Below, piece after piece: positions 51,315-59,809 of a DNA stretch of 64,000 nt. Within the stretch, counting starts at the first letter, position 1. Each line of letters starts with the position of its first letter. The notes under the pieces were generated by a model that saw only the letters and a list, made by a program, of their open reading frames with translations, did not search any database and was not told where the DNA came from. Location: the NCBI GenBank assembly GCA_023898745.1, contig CP060237.1, positions 496,001-560,000 on the forward strand. Reading direction: 5' to 3'. The position numbers and the translations under genes were made by a program. The DNA is from Alphaproteobacteria bacterium. GTDB taxonomy: Bacteria; Pseudomonadota; Alphaproteobacteria; G02398745; G023898745.

Positions 51315-51605
51315 CTATGGTTGTATTGGTTGTTCTCGAATAAGGGTAAGCACCCATTCCTCAATAGAAGATTTCCATTCTTTCAAGGGCCACCAACGCT
51401 GACCATCCGGTACCCACCTCACAATTCGGCCATTTGCATAATAGTATGTTGCCCAATACAAAAGGTCATTTTGATCCTTGCGTTCTATAAGGGTAAACAA
51501 AAGACTTAAGAAATCGACTGTCTTATCAATGCTTTTCTCATTTCTAATGCGCGCCCAACGGTTAGTCTCTTCTAAAGAAATTATTTTATATCCAAAAAAT
51601 CCACC
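51315..51605 (-). other. Open C-terminal extension of the 51606 gene behind an amber codon
   Basis: Reading on in the same frame after the TAG at 51608-51606 gives 96 further codons (GGFFGYKIISLEETNRWARI ... WVLTLIREQPIQP) before a TAG at 51317-51315. The residues complete a hydrophobic segment (GLMIASSVFTGIAVI-stop-GGFFGYKII) and then form a Trp/Tyr-rich soluble tail. A separate start inside it (TTG at 51500) has no ribosome site. Either a recent nonsense mutation or readthrough. Confidence 0.65.
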
Positions 51606-52202
51606 CTAAATAACAGCAATACCGGTAAAAACAGAAGATGCAATCATCAGTCCCATTTGGTGTGATGACTCAAAGATCGAAGAAAAACCTAAAATGCTCG
51701 CTATAATAAAAAGCCCTAAAGGGGTTATAATTTGTTGGAATGTATACGCAGAGATCCATTGTTGATAAAACAACGTATCTTGGAGTTGTTTTTTTATTTG
51801 GATTTGAAGCTCTTGAGCTTTTTTCTGTATGTCTACAAGAGATGTAAGGTTTTCTTGTGTTTGATATAGGTACGCTCTTAATCCAAATTCTAGTACTTCT
51901 CTTGAGTTATTAAAATTTGAAATCTCATGAAGTGTTTCAAAAAATTTTAAGTTATCCTGTTGTGCTAGAGCTTCTTGAAAAGCCTTCCATGATTCTGGTG
52001 ATTGAAATTCAGGTAAGCATGGTTGAGTTTCTTCTGCTATGAGCGTATCAAAACTTTCTTTGTGGCCTTTTTTAAAAGCTTCATAAAGTGTTAAAGATTT
52101 TTGCTTATCTTTTTCATATTGTTCTGCTGAGATTGTTGTAGAGCTTGTTAAATAACGCGCAGCTTCTTGATGAATGTCTGTGGCATATAAAAAAATAAAC
52201 AT
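51606..52202 (-). CDS. Predicted exported/membrane protein, probably truncated by an amber codon
   Basis: Function unknown, 198 residues as read. It starts MFIFLYATDIHQEAAR (short hydrophobic start). Residues about 20-155 are helical and charged. Near the C-terminus are two hydrophobic stretches (TPLGLFIIASILGFSSIF and GLMIASSVFTGIAVI) that look like a membrane hairpin, but the second is cut by TAG. The frame stays open for 96 more codons (see the extension entry), so the ancestral protein was probably about 295 residues. Confidence 0.7.
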   Translation of the reverse strand: MFIFLYATDIHQEAARYLTSSTTISAEQYEKDKQKSLTLYEAFKKGHKESFDTLIAEETQPCLPEFQSPESWKAFQEALAQQDNLKFFETLHEISNFNNSREVLEFGLRAYLYQTQENLTSLVDIQKKAQELQIQIKKQLQDTLFYQQWISAYTFQQIITPLGLFIIASILGFSSIFESSHQMGLMIASSVFTGIAVI

Positions 52203-52257
52203 ATTAAATCTAGTTTTTAGCTTTATAGTTAATTTTCAGTTTATAGATTCAAATAAG

Positions 52258-53145
52258 TCAAGCATTAATTTGTTCAAAACGCTTCTCATAAAGTGTTAAA
52301 GCAAAAGTGCTTAACATGATAATAATCGCGCCATAAAGCACATGCATCTCAGGAATTTGTTGGAAGAATATATAACCAAAAAGCCCGCCTGTAATTAATT
52401 CAACATAGCGAAATGGTGCCAGTCCTGATGCGTCTGTTGCAGTAAATGCTCTAAATATACACACTTGAATTAAATTTGCGCCCACTCCCAAAAGTGCAAA
52501 AAAGAACATTTCTTCAAATGTCGGCATTTTCCAAACCCAGGGTAGGGGAACAAGAGAAAACAATGTGGCACCTACACCAAAATAAAATAACAACGTAAAA
52601 GTATGTTCATGCATAACCATTTTTTTATTTATGATATCGGAGTATGCAAATAAAAATGCTGCAACTGTTGGCACAAGCGCTGCCCAGTTAAATGAATGTG
52701 CACCTGGATAAAATACAATCGCCAATCCAAGAAATGCAAACAGTGTGCACAGCCATCGTTTAAAATCAACGCGTTCATCCAATAGAAAGTGCGCTAGGAG
52801 GAGAAAGAAAATTGGCTGTGAAAACATAATCACAGTATTTTCATATAGCGGCATAATATTCACAGAAAAACAGCAAGCCGTAAGGGCGGTGGAACCAATA
52901 AATGCACGTAACGCATGTCGACCAAAATGTTGTGTTTTAAATAAAGTTGTATTTTTGAACATGTAAGGTAAGATGACCAATGTACTAAATAGATAACGGA
53001 AGAACGATACCTCGATAAAGTGATGTCGTCCACCTGTGTATTTCATGATCACATCGTTGGCTGACGCAACAACGTTAATCATGATGGCCCAGAAGGCACC
53101 CTGCAGATATCCAGATCTCAAAAACCAGTTTTTTGTGTTTTTCAC
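52258..53145 (-). CDS. EamA/DMT-family transporter, related to S-adenosylmethionine importers
   Basis: 295 residues with ten predicted membrane helices in two EamA repeats. The sequence GAFWAIMINVVASANDVIMKYTGG, EVSFFRYLFSTLVILPYM and DASGLAPFRYVELITGGLFGYIFF is like the rickettsial and chlamydial SAM transporter group of the drug/metabolite superfamily. The substrate assignment is inference. Such a transporter supplies a cofactor that intracellular bacteria often cannot make. Single gene. Confidence 0.8.
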   Translation of the reverse strand: MKNTKNWFLRSGYLQGAFWAIMINVVASANDVIMKYTGGRHHFIEVSFFRYLFSTLVILPYMFKNTTLFKTQHFGRHALRAFIGSTALTACCFSVNIMPLYENTVIMFSQPIFFLLLAHFLLDERVDFKRWLCTLFAFLGLAIVFYPGAHSFNWAALVPTVAAFLFAYSDIINKKMVMHEHTFTLLFYFGVGATLFSLVPLPWVWKMPTFEEMFFFALLGVGANLIQVCIFRAFTATDASGLAPFRYVELITGGLFGYIFFQQIPEMHVLYGAIIIMLSTFALTLYEKRFEQINA

Positions 53146-53187
53146 AACAAGTTAAAATAAGCTTTTATTTTTTATGTTAAGCGTTTT

Positions 53188-53751
53188 TCAGGAGGCAGGC
53201 AAATTGTTGTATATAAGTTCACCTTGAATTATTCGATCTAACAGCATATAGTTAGTTTTTCGTATTTCTAAGTCTAGCAACGCTTCAGGATCAATAGATG
53301 TTCCCAGGATCCCGCATAGTGCGAGTTGGGAATCTATCAGCAAAATGTTGAATTGATTGATATGCAGTATAAGCATTAAATTATAAATCGAACAGAGTGT
53401 TCTAGAGCGAATAGAACATATTGCTGCAGCATAAAAGCGATCAAATATACTGGTGATTGGGTGACGGCGCAGGTCTGTCTTTATTTTTCCTTCTGCAATT
53501 AACAAGCCAAAATTACATAAAGCTGGTCGTGTGCCAGATGCTCTATAACACTCTGCTTCAAGTTCAAGTTTTTGTTGCTCGGTCTCAACGCCGCCTATAT
53601 TAACCTGTCGTAATTTTACTAATATGCCCAATCTAAAAAAGTCTTTTGGTGTTTGGGCGACTGACAAAAACTCTTTAACGTTTTTATATGAAGTGAGTTT
53701 AGGTTGTTGAGATGGATGAATTAGCGAGAGGAATAGAAGCAGTTCAGGCAC
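53188..53751 (-). CDS. Protein of unknown function with a short hydrophobic start
   Basis: 187 residues. It starts MPELLLFLSLIHPSQQPK, a weaker example of the short hydrophobic start (Ser instead of Ala). Residues about 65-125 (LELEAECYRASGTRPALCNFGLLIAEGKIKTD) resemble Sel1-like helical repeats in outline. The end is hydrophobic and Leu-rich (FNILLIDSQLALCGIL). No ribosome site is evident. Weakly supported as a gene, but it fills the gap in the direction of its neighbours. Confidence 0.55.
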   Translation of the reverse strand: MPELLLFLSLIHPSQQPKLTSYKNVKEFLSVAQTPKDFFRLGILVKLRQVNIGGVETEQQKLELEAECYRASGTRPALCNFGLLIAEGKIKTDLRRHPITSIFDRFYAAAICSIRSRTLCSIYNLMLILHINQFNILLIDSQLALCGILGTSIDPEALLDLEIRKTNYMLLDRIIQGELIYNNLPAS

Positions 53752-53809
53752 CTTATACTTTTCTCTTAGTAAAGTAAGGTTTTAAAAATTAACAAGACCT
53801 TAACTATAA

Positions 53810-54520
53810 TTATTCTGTTCCAAACACGCGATCGCCCGCATCGCCAAGTCCAGGAACAATATAGGCTTTTTCATTAAGTTTTTCATCTAAAGCAGCTGTA
53901 AATATAGGAACTGTTGGAAGTTGCTCTTGAAATTTTTCAACGCCTTCAGGGGCTGCAACAAGTGACATAAAGATAATTTGAGTTGGCGCAATACCAGAAT
54001 CAATCATTTTTTTCACAGCATATACAGCCGACCCACCAGTGGCTAACATCGGATCAACAACAATATAAATCTGACCCTCTTTATTTTTGGGTATTTTAAA
54101 CAAATATTCTATTGGTTGTTTTGTGATAGGATCGCGCGCAAGTCCAATGTGTCCGCGTTTTGCATGAGGCATAATTTCTTCCAACCCTTTAGACATTCCA
54201 AGACCAGCTCGTAAAATTGGCACAATGACAATTCTGCCAGAGAGTTTGGATCCTACAGCTTGAGCGACAGGGGTTTCAACCAGAAGATCTTTTGTAGGTA
54301 AATTTCGCGTCACTTCATAAGTCATCAAAAGAGAAATTTCATGAAGCAACCTAGAAAATGCACGTGATTTTGTTTTTTTATTGCGCATAATTGTGAGCTT
54401 ATGCTTAATCAACGGATGCTCTACAACAGTTAAGTTTTGAAAGTCATGTGTTGAAGGTGTTTGTCCTGTTAATCCAAAAAAAATAAACGCACATAAGGCG
54501 ATCTTTTTAAAAGCTTGCAT
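53810..54520 (-). CDS. upp: Uracil phosphoribosyltransferase with an unexpected N-terminal signal-like extension
   Basis: Makes UMP from uracil and PRPP. The core is standard: NLTVVEHPLIKHKLTIMRNKKT, VPILRAGLGMSKGLEEIMP, the PRPP loop VDPMLATGGSAVYAVKKM and the C-terminal GLGDAGDRVFGTE. The core begins at about residue 30. Before it stands MQAFKKIALCAFIFFGLTGQTPSTHD, with a basic n-region, hydrophobic core and polar end, like a Sec signal. No ATG, GTG or TTG start codon lies between this segment and the core, so the extension must be translated. Upp is normally cytosolic; periplasmic location here is inference. Confidence 0.92.
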   Translation of the reverse strand: MQAFKKIALCAFIFFGLTGQTPSTHDFQNLTVVEHPLIKHKLTIMRNKKTKSRAFSRLLHEISLLMTYEVTRNLPTKDLLVETPVAQAVGSKLSGRIVIVPILRAGLGMSKGLEEIMPHAKRGHIGLARDPITKQPIEYLFKIPKNKEGQIYIVVDPMLATGGSAVYAVKKMIDSGIAPTQIIFMSLVAAPEGVEKFQEQLPTVPIFTAALDEKLNEKAYIVPGLGDAGDRVFGTE

Positions 54521-54590
54521 ATATAATTAGGTAAAAAATAATCTTATTAAATTTATACTATTTTTGGTATAAATTGCAATAATGGTCTGC

Positions 54591-54658
54591 CGTCATCATG
54601 AGCTGATTTATGGAAGGGTTAGTCCGCCTACGCTCCGCACACTCCGGTGGTCATGACG
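54591..54658. repeat. Family A-like element, diverged interior
   Basis: CGTCATCATGAGC...GGTCATGACG; it contains a segment AAGGGTTAGTCCGCCTACGC also seen, reversed, in the element at 55309. Confidence 0.75.
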
Positions 54659-54665
54659 CAATCGT

Positions 54666-55211
54666 TCAAGTATAAATTCGATGAAATTCTCTCGATACAC
54701 TAAAATTTTTCTTCTGTTTTTTCTTAAGCAATTGAATCATTTGTGCAAACTTACGACTTTCAGCCGGTAAACTCACAACTTGCACAGGAAAAACACCTTG
54801 CTTCAAGCCATCAAGTTTTTTTGCTGCGGCATAAGATAAATCAATCAAACGTTTTTTATACATATATCTGCAACCTTTGTGTTTGGTTGAAGGGTAGGGG
54901 CCGCGGTCTGATATGAGAACAAGAACAGATTTTTTGGTGTGTAAATTTGTAACTCGCACAATTGTATTTAGTGGCAGCGTTCTGTGGGCAGCGGTGTAGT
55001 GATATTGATTGTAAATTTCACCAGATGCCGTTTTTTTCATATGAAATTTTGGCCCATACCATGAAGCTAGCCCAGCCTTTGCATAATTATAATGCGCTTG
55101 GGTTTTATATCGTTTTCCTTTAACAACATAAGTTGTTGCGCCAGAATCAGCGGGTGTATTGCCCCAACACTGCGTTAAGGTAAGAAAAATAACAATAAAG
55201 AACCATTTCAT
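54666..55211 (-). CDS. rlpA: RlpA-like septal-ring lipoprotein
   Basis: RlpA proteins are double-psi beta-barrel lipoproteins; some are lytic transglycosylases acting on denuded glycan. The 181-residue product has a compact lipoprotein signal MKWFFIVIFLTLTQC (Cys15), then GLASWYGPKFHMKKTASGEIYNQYHYTAAHRTLPLNTIVRVTNL and ISDRGPY, which is the RlpA core including the catalytic Asp. No SPOR domain follows. The lipobox LTQC is unusual but also occurs in BamD here. Confidence 0.9.
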   Translation of the reverse strand: MKWFFIVIFLTLTQCWGNTPADSGATTYVVKGKRYKTQAHYNYAKAGLASWYGPKFHMKKTASGEIYNQYHYTAAHRTLPLNTIVRVTNLHTKKSVLVLISDRGPYPSTKHKGCRYMYKKRLIDLSYAAAKKLDGLKQGVFPVQVVSLPAESRKFAQMIQLLKKKQKKNFSVSREFHRIYT

Positions 55212-55308
55212 AAATGATGAGAATTCATTTCTTCTTTTCTTAATTATACCTTAACTTTCCAAAATTAAGGAAATGTTAATAATTGACGGCTGATTGAGAC
55301 TTTAACAC

Positions 55309-55497
55309 CGTCATGGCGAGCGAAGCGTGGTCATCCATCCATCTTCGCATCTCGAAGAGCGTAGGCGGGCTAACTCTTCCATGGATCACCGCGTCGCTGC
55401 GCTCCTCGTGATGACAACTCACCGTCATTGCGAGCATTCGTTAGAATGCGTGGCAATCCAGATGGATCACCGCGTCGCTACGCTCCTCGTGATGACG
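55309..55497. repeat. Two adjacent family A elements, one hybrid
   Basis: 55309-55414 reads CGTCATGGCGAGCG...CTCGTGATGAC with an enlarged centre. 55423-55497 reads CGTCATTGCGAGC...CTCGTGATGACG and carries the CATTGCGA half also seen at 39290. They fill the rlpA-tsaD gap, which otherwise shows nothing. Confidence 0.88.
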
Positions 55498-55509
55498 ATG
55501 TTTTGAAGT

Positions 55510-56520
55510 TTAAGATGAAACCCCCAAAGAAATTCTCGGCATTGTCTTCATTTCCTGAATTTCCGTTTGGTGATATAGTGTCATTCCCCCTACATACGCA
55601 ATCATTGCCGCATTATCAGTGCATAATTTAGAAGGAGGGGCTTCAAATGCCATATTTAAATTGTCACAAAATTTTTGCAATCCCTCGCGAATATACTGAT
55701 TAGAAGCAACACCGCCTGCAACAACCAATGTTTTATGTGGCGCGAATTTAAGCGCTTGTGTTAAGCGGTCTACCAGCACATCCAAAATTGTTTTTTGTAA
55801 GCTTGCAGCAATATCATGAGGATGTTGTGTTTTTTTATAAGCTAATTTCACTGCAGTTTTTAGGCCAGAAAAAGAAAAATCACAATGTGGTTTTTTATAA
55901 AAAGGTTTTGGGAAATCAAATGCATTTTCGTTGCCTTGACGTGCAAGTTTTTCAATTTCAGGCCCACCTGGATAGGGTAATCCCATGAGTTTTGCAGTTT
56001 TGTCAAACATTTCTCCACAGCTGTCATCTTTTGATGAGCCCAATACTTCATAGTCTTTGAAATTTTTTACATTGATGATTTGTGTATGTCCACCTGAAAT
56101 CAGAAGGAGTAAAAAGGGAAATTGAACATCATTGGTTAAGCAAGCTGTCAGCGCGTGACCTTCTAAGTGATTCACAGGAATAAAAGGAATGTTCAATGCT
56201 TTTGCAAAGGATTTTCCAAAGCATACACCTACATGAAGTCCACCAATAAGTCCGGGCCCAGTAGTTGCGCACACGGCATCTAATTCACTTTTATCTACCA
56301 CAAGAGCTTGTTCAACAACCTTTGGCAAAATATCCAAATGTGCGCGTGCTGCAAATTCAGGGATAACGCCACCATATGGCTTATGCTCCTCAATTTGAGA
56401 ATACACAATATTGGATAAAATTTTTGTTTGGCCAGTTTTTTTATGAATACTGACAACAGAGGCCGCTGTTTCATCACAGCTAGTTTCGATTCCTAAAACT
56501 AGATAGTTTTCAGAACGCAT
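55510..56520 (-). CDS. tsaD: tRNA N6-threonylcarbamoyladenosine synthase TsaD
   Basis: TsaD makes the t6A modification at A37 of ANN-decoding tRNAs with TsaB, TsaC and TsaE. The 336-residue product shows VLGIETSCDETAASVV at the start, the metal site in VNHLEGHALTA (about 110-115), ISGGHTQIINV, and the late VVAGGVASNQYIR and LCTDNAAMIAYVGG. Length is normal. It overlaps the end of aroK by 22 bases, so the two are cotranscribed. Confidence 0.97.
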   Translation of the reverse strand: MRSENYLVLGIETSCDETAASVVSIHKKTGQTKILSNIVYSQIEEHKPYGGVIPEFAARAHLDILPKVVEQALVVDKSELDAVCATTGPGLIGGLHVGVCFGKSFAKALNIPFIPVNHLEGHALTACLTNDVQFPFLLLLISGGHTQIINVKNFKDYEVLGSSKDDSCGEMFDKTAKLMGLPYPGGPEIEKLARQGNENAFDFPKPFYKKPHCDFSFSGLKTAVKLAYKKTQHPHDIAASLQKTILDVLVDRLTQALKFAPHKTLVVAGGVASNQYIREGLQKFCDNLNMAFEAPPSKLCTDNAAMIAYVGGMTLYHQTEIQEMKTMPRISLGVSS

Positions 56521-57107
56521 TGATCAGGATAATGCTCTTGTACGTAGTCACTTACATTTTTGATGACGCGATCAACGGTGAGGTTTGTTGGTTCATCAAA
56601 TGTGTCAACATGAATGTGTGCTTTTTCATAAATTGGATAGTAATTTTTGATAATATCTTCTAGAACTTCGCGCTCTTTACCTTTAGAGATTAAAGGGCGA
56701 TCTGAGCGTCTTGAAACTCTTGAAACAAGTGTTTCCAAGTCCGCTTTGAGCCAAACTGTAATTCCAACATCTTGAACAAGCTTCAATGTGTCAGGATTTT
56801 TTAGAGAGCTTCCGCCAGTTGCTAATACGTGAACATCTTGTTCTAAAAGACGTTTAATAACCTTGTATTCTCCGCGCATTAAGGCTTCTTCGCCATAGAC
56901 ATCTTCAATTGCCTTAATTGGACAGCCTGCTGATTCCTCAAGTTCGTGATCAGAATCATAAAACGGCAAACCTAATCGTTTTGCAAGGCGTCTCCCGATA
57001 CTTGTTTTTCCGCATCCCATAGACCCAACCAGAATAATAGGACGATTTGGTATAAAACTAATCGTCGCTAAACTGTAATTATCACCGTCTTTCAAGTAGT
57101 TTGACAA
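56499..57107 (-). CDS. aroK: Shikimate kinase
   Basis: Phosphorylates shikimate in the pathway to chorismate. The 202-residue product has Walker A in VGSMGCGKTSIGRRLA (about 28-40), the shikimate-binding FYDSDHELEE, VLATGGSSL (usual GGG) and the lid Arg in RSDRPLIS. The N-terminal 20 residues are extra. The third Gly of GGG is Ser, a conservative change. aroB, commonly next to it, is absent. Confidence 0.93.
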   Translation of the reverse strand: MSNYLKDGDNYSLATISFIPNRPIILVGSMGCGKTSIGRRLAKRLGLPFYDSDHELEESAGCPIKAIEDVYGEEALMRGEYKVIKRLLEQDVHVLATGGSSLKNPDTLKLVQDVGITVWLKADLETLVSRVSRRSDRPLISKGKEREVLEDIIKNYYPIYEKAHIHVDTFDEPTNLTVDRVIKNVSDYVQEHYPDQCVLKTI

Positions 57108-57260
57108 AAAAGCCCTAATTTCATAAATTTCTCCACAGCTAAATGGTACCAGAATTGTATAATAAAAACAATAATGCTCCTAATAAACCGGTAATTTTTT
57201 AAGGTTTTGTTAAGAAATATCAACGAATTTTTATTATGCGAAGTATATTGAAGGTTTGAA

Positions 57261-58064
57261 GTGCTGTTTTATTGTATGTTGTTATGCGCCAATCTGGAGT
57301 TAGAAGGAGTTGAGCAAAATATGTTTACTAATATGTCATATGAAATAAATGATGATAGATTGAGCGAAGTAATGCAGAATTTGTATCAGAAGTTTCCTGA
57401 TTTGCGGGATGCGATTTCTGATGTAAAAGAATTTTATCATGCCATTCGATTGCGACAAGTTTCAGATGTAGAGCTTCATGGTGTAATAGGCTTAGCACTA
57501 GAAATGCATCAAAAATATTGGCGTGATCCGATTCATGCTGTGGTTAATCAAATTTTTTACGCTATAGAGCAAGACAATGCGGCAATACCAAGAGTAACAC
57601 TGGACATGTTAGAAGGATCATTTGCATCTCCTCACGATGTCTCAATGGTTGGAAGTATGAGAACAGTTTTGGGCGTTAATGGTTTGAAATTATCAGAGCC
57701 TAGAATGAGAAAAATCATAGAATTAGGTGATGGATTAAGAGGTGAATTATCATCTCTTGATACACTGGATGTATTGCGCGATATTCGTGAAGAACATAGA
57801 AGAACGAAAGTAAGGGATTTTGCGTTTGAATTGAGAAAGGAGTTTAAGGAGATAACTTTAGGGCAATTGCATGATGTAATGAGAGTTTATAAGGTGTTAA
57901 AAGACAAAGGATTTAAATCGGAAAAAATATTTAGCGCAGTAAGGTCTGTTTTACGAGAGGATAGAGAAGTATCTGTAGATAATATAAAGCGCACAATAAA
58001 AAGTCAAAAAGACACATCTCCCTCTTCTAAGAAATTTACAGTCGGAAATGTTGATATTTTGTGA
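57261..58064 (+). CDS. Predicted exported helical protein of unknown function
   Basis: 267 residues from the GTG at 57261 (MLFYCMLLCANLELEG), preceded by GAAGG; an ATG at 57276 (MLLCANLELE) is possible but has no ribosome site. Both give the short hydrophobic start. The remainder is all-helical with repeats of about 40 residues, for example SDVELHGVIGLALEMHQKY and TLGQLHDVMRVYKVLKDKG, which recall the LTLEELQ-type helices in the pair C and D cargos. It converges on bamD with one base between the stops. Confidence 0.75.
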   Translation: MLFYCMLLCANLELEGVEQNMFTNMSYEINDDRLSEVMQNLYQKFPDLRDAISDVKEFYHAIRLRQVSDVELHGVIGLALEMHQKYWRDPIHAVVNQIFYAIEQDNAAIPRVTLDMLEGSFASPHDVSMVGSMRTVLGVNGLKLSEPRMRKIIELGDGLRGELSSLDTLDVLRDIREEHRRTKVRDFAFELRKEFKEITLGQLHDVMRVYKVLKDKGFKSEKIFSAVRSVLREDREVSVDNIKRTIKSQKDTSPSSKKFTVGNVDIL

Positions 58065-58065
58065 C

Positions 58066-58785
58066 TTAAGATGAAGAAGATAGTTTCTTTGCAAATGGTG
58101 TATCAGGATACTCTTTGAGTAATTTCTTCTTTATGAGTTCAGCTTCATGATTAAGACTTAACCCTCTATAAGATTCCATCATTCTATAATATGCTTCAGG
58201 GTGATGAATTGAATCTTTGCTTACGCGATTTAGGCGCTCCAGCGCGGCATGATATAGGTGCTCTCTCATATAATAACGTGCAACATGCAGCTCTTTTGCG
58301 GAAATATGATCCACCATTTGCTGTAATTTTAACTCAGCATCTTTTTGATATTTTGAGTTTGGAAATCGTGTGGTTATTTCTCTGAAATATAGATACGCAT
58401 CTTTTGCCATACTTTGATCTCGCTCGATATACGAAGCGCGTAAATAATTGCAATAGCCAATCATATAAAGCGCATAGGGTATACTCTTATCATTTGGATG
58501 GAGGGCAATAAATTCTTTGTAGTGCGCGATGGCTTCCAAGTAACGGTTATCCATATAAGCACACAAACCTGACATAAGTTGCGCTTGTTTTACATAGTCT
58601 GTGTAAGGGTATTGTTTTTCTATAGCTTGAAAATATTTTTCTGCCTCTTCAAAGCTATGATTGTTAAATCGCTTTAGTCCAATTTCGTAGAGTTGTCTAA
58701 GTGGCATATCATCGTGCAATTCTTCTGGATCGCTGCATTGTGTGAGAATGAAGAGAGGAAGGAGAAAAAGCGAGAGTTTGCGCAC
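58066..58785 (-). CDS. bamD: Outer-membrane assembly lipoprotein BamD
   Basis: Essential TPR lipoprotein of the BAM complex. The 239-residue product begins MRKLSLFLLPLFILTQC (lipid Cys at residue 17) and has TPR units such as LYEIGLKRFNNHSFEEAEKYFQAIEKQYPYTDY and YLEAIAHYKEFIALHPND. YALYMIGYCNYLRASYIERDQ is a strong BamD signature. Length is normal. With bamE it shows a working outer-membrane barrel assembly route for the barrel-like proteins here. Confidence 0.95.
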   Translation of the reverse strand: MRKLSLFLLPLFILTQCSDPEELHDDMPLRQLYEIGLKRFNNHSFEEAEKYFQAIEKQYPYTDYVKQAQLMSGLCAYMDNRYLEAIAHYKEFIALHPNDKSIPYALYMIGYCNYLRASYIERDQSMAKDAYLYFREITTRFPNSKYQKDAELKLQQMVDHISAKELHVARYYMREHLYHAALERLNRVSKDSIHHPEAYYRMMESYRGLSLNHEAELIKKKLLKEYPDTPFAKKLSSSS

Positions 58786-58856
58786 AGTGATGTGATTTGT
58801 ATGTAAGTTAGCTTATTATACACATTATGGGTTTTGTGAGGCAATTCGTTTTTTGT

Positions 58857-58934
58857 GGTCATCACGAGGAGCGAAACGACGTGGTGATCCATTATGGATG
58901 GCCACATCCGTCTGCGGCGGATTCGCCATGACGA
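58857..58934. repeat. Family A element
   Basis: GGTCATCACGAGGAGCG...CGCCATGACG, complete, 70 bases upstream of bamD. The rest of the 58786-59082 gap is AT-rich. Confidence 0.9.
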
Positions 58935-58989
58935 CGCTTCGGTTATCCAAGCGACACAGTTTTCTCAGGACGATGGTATCAATTTTAAC

Positions 58990-59045
58990 TTGACATTAAC
59001 TTTTAAGCATGTGTTTTATATTCGAGAGACTTAGAATATAAGTCT
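58990..59045 (+). promoter_or_regulatory. Possible promoter and inverted repeat before the 59083 gene
   Basis: A consensus TTGACA lies at 58990-58995 with no perfectly spaced -10 (TTTATA is 19 bases away). AGACTTA-GAATA-TAAGTCT (59027-59045) is a perfect inverted repeat that could be an operator or a short mRNA hairpin. Confidence 0.3.
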
Positions 59046-59082
59046 TAAGATTAACATACAAAATCTGAAGAGAGGGAAGAAT

Positions 59083-59751
59083 ATGCTTACGTATTTTTTA
59101 ATGGCAACAGAGACTCCGGTGATGGCAAAGGTTGTGGACGTTTCTGGGATGTCATCAATGACCCCGAGAGATCAGCTCATGTTTAAAATAGGCGCTCATA
59201 CGCAAAATATTATGGATCTTGAAAAAAAGAGAGGAGCAGAAAGTGATAGGACGGATTTAGTGGAGATTGGAAGGAGTTCTGTAACGGTTTCTCAAGGAAA
59301 TTGGGCGTCTTACTCAATAAGTTGTGAATTTAGTTCAGTTTCGAATCCTGAAGCCATTCAGGTAAGTCTTAATAGGCGTGCAAATCTAAAGGATGTGAAT
59401 CTTGGCAGCTGGACACATAAGAAAGGCACGACATACGTCACAGCAGAGTATACGCCTGGGATAGGGTTTATGGACGGCTGTGTTCAAAATATTATGGCTG
59501 AGCTTATATGTAAGGCGCCTTACAATGTTTCGCCACAAGGTCTGCAAGTGATTCAACAAATAGAAGGGGAGCTCATGGCTAAAGTTGAAGAATTAACTCA
59601 ATTCCAAGCGCAGCTTAGTGCTATGGGTCTTGATTCTTCAAGTCTATTATCTCTAGCGCCAACAAAACCTGTGCCAGAATTGCCGCATGCAATGGATGGG
59701 GTAGGTGATGATTTTGTTGAGGTAGGCAGTGATAATAGTGAGGAAAAATAA
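59083..59751 (+). CDS. Predicted exported protein of unknown function
   Basis: 222 residues. It starts MLTYFLMATETPVMAK after GAGGGA. Residues about 60-135 are strand-rich (SVTVSQGNWASYSISCEFSSV, GSWTHKKGTTYVTAEYTPG), then a helical region and an acidic, Pro-containing tail (DDFVEVGSDNSEEK). No family recognised. It precedes the Hcp-like gene at 59810 by 58 bases and may share its transcript, but nothing in the sequence shows a joint role. Confidence 0.75.
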   Translation: MLTYFLMATETPVMAKVVDVSGMSSMTPRDQLMFKIGAHTQNIMDLEKKRGAESDRTDLVEIGRSSVTVSQGNWASYSISCEFSSVSNPEAIQVSLNRRANLKDVNLGSWTHKKGTTYVTAEYTPGIGFMDGCVQNIMAELICKAPYNVSPQGLQVIQQIEGELMAKVEELTQFQAQLSAMGLDSSSLLSLAPTKPVPELPHAMDGVGDDFVEVGSDNSEEK

Positions 59752-59809
59752 TAACCTATTTTTAACCCTTTTTTTGCTTCAATTTAAAAAAGCCCTCTAA
59801 AGAATTCTC

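Noticed and set aside
51315..51500. Independent 61-residue gene
   Set aside because: It needs a TTG start without ribosome site and is in the same open frame as the 51606 gene beyond its amber codon.
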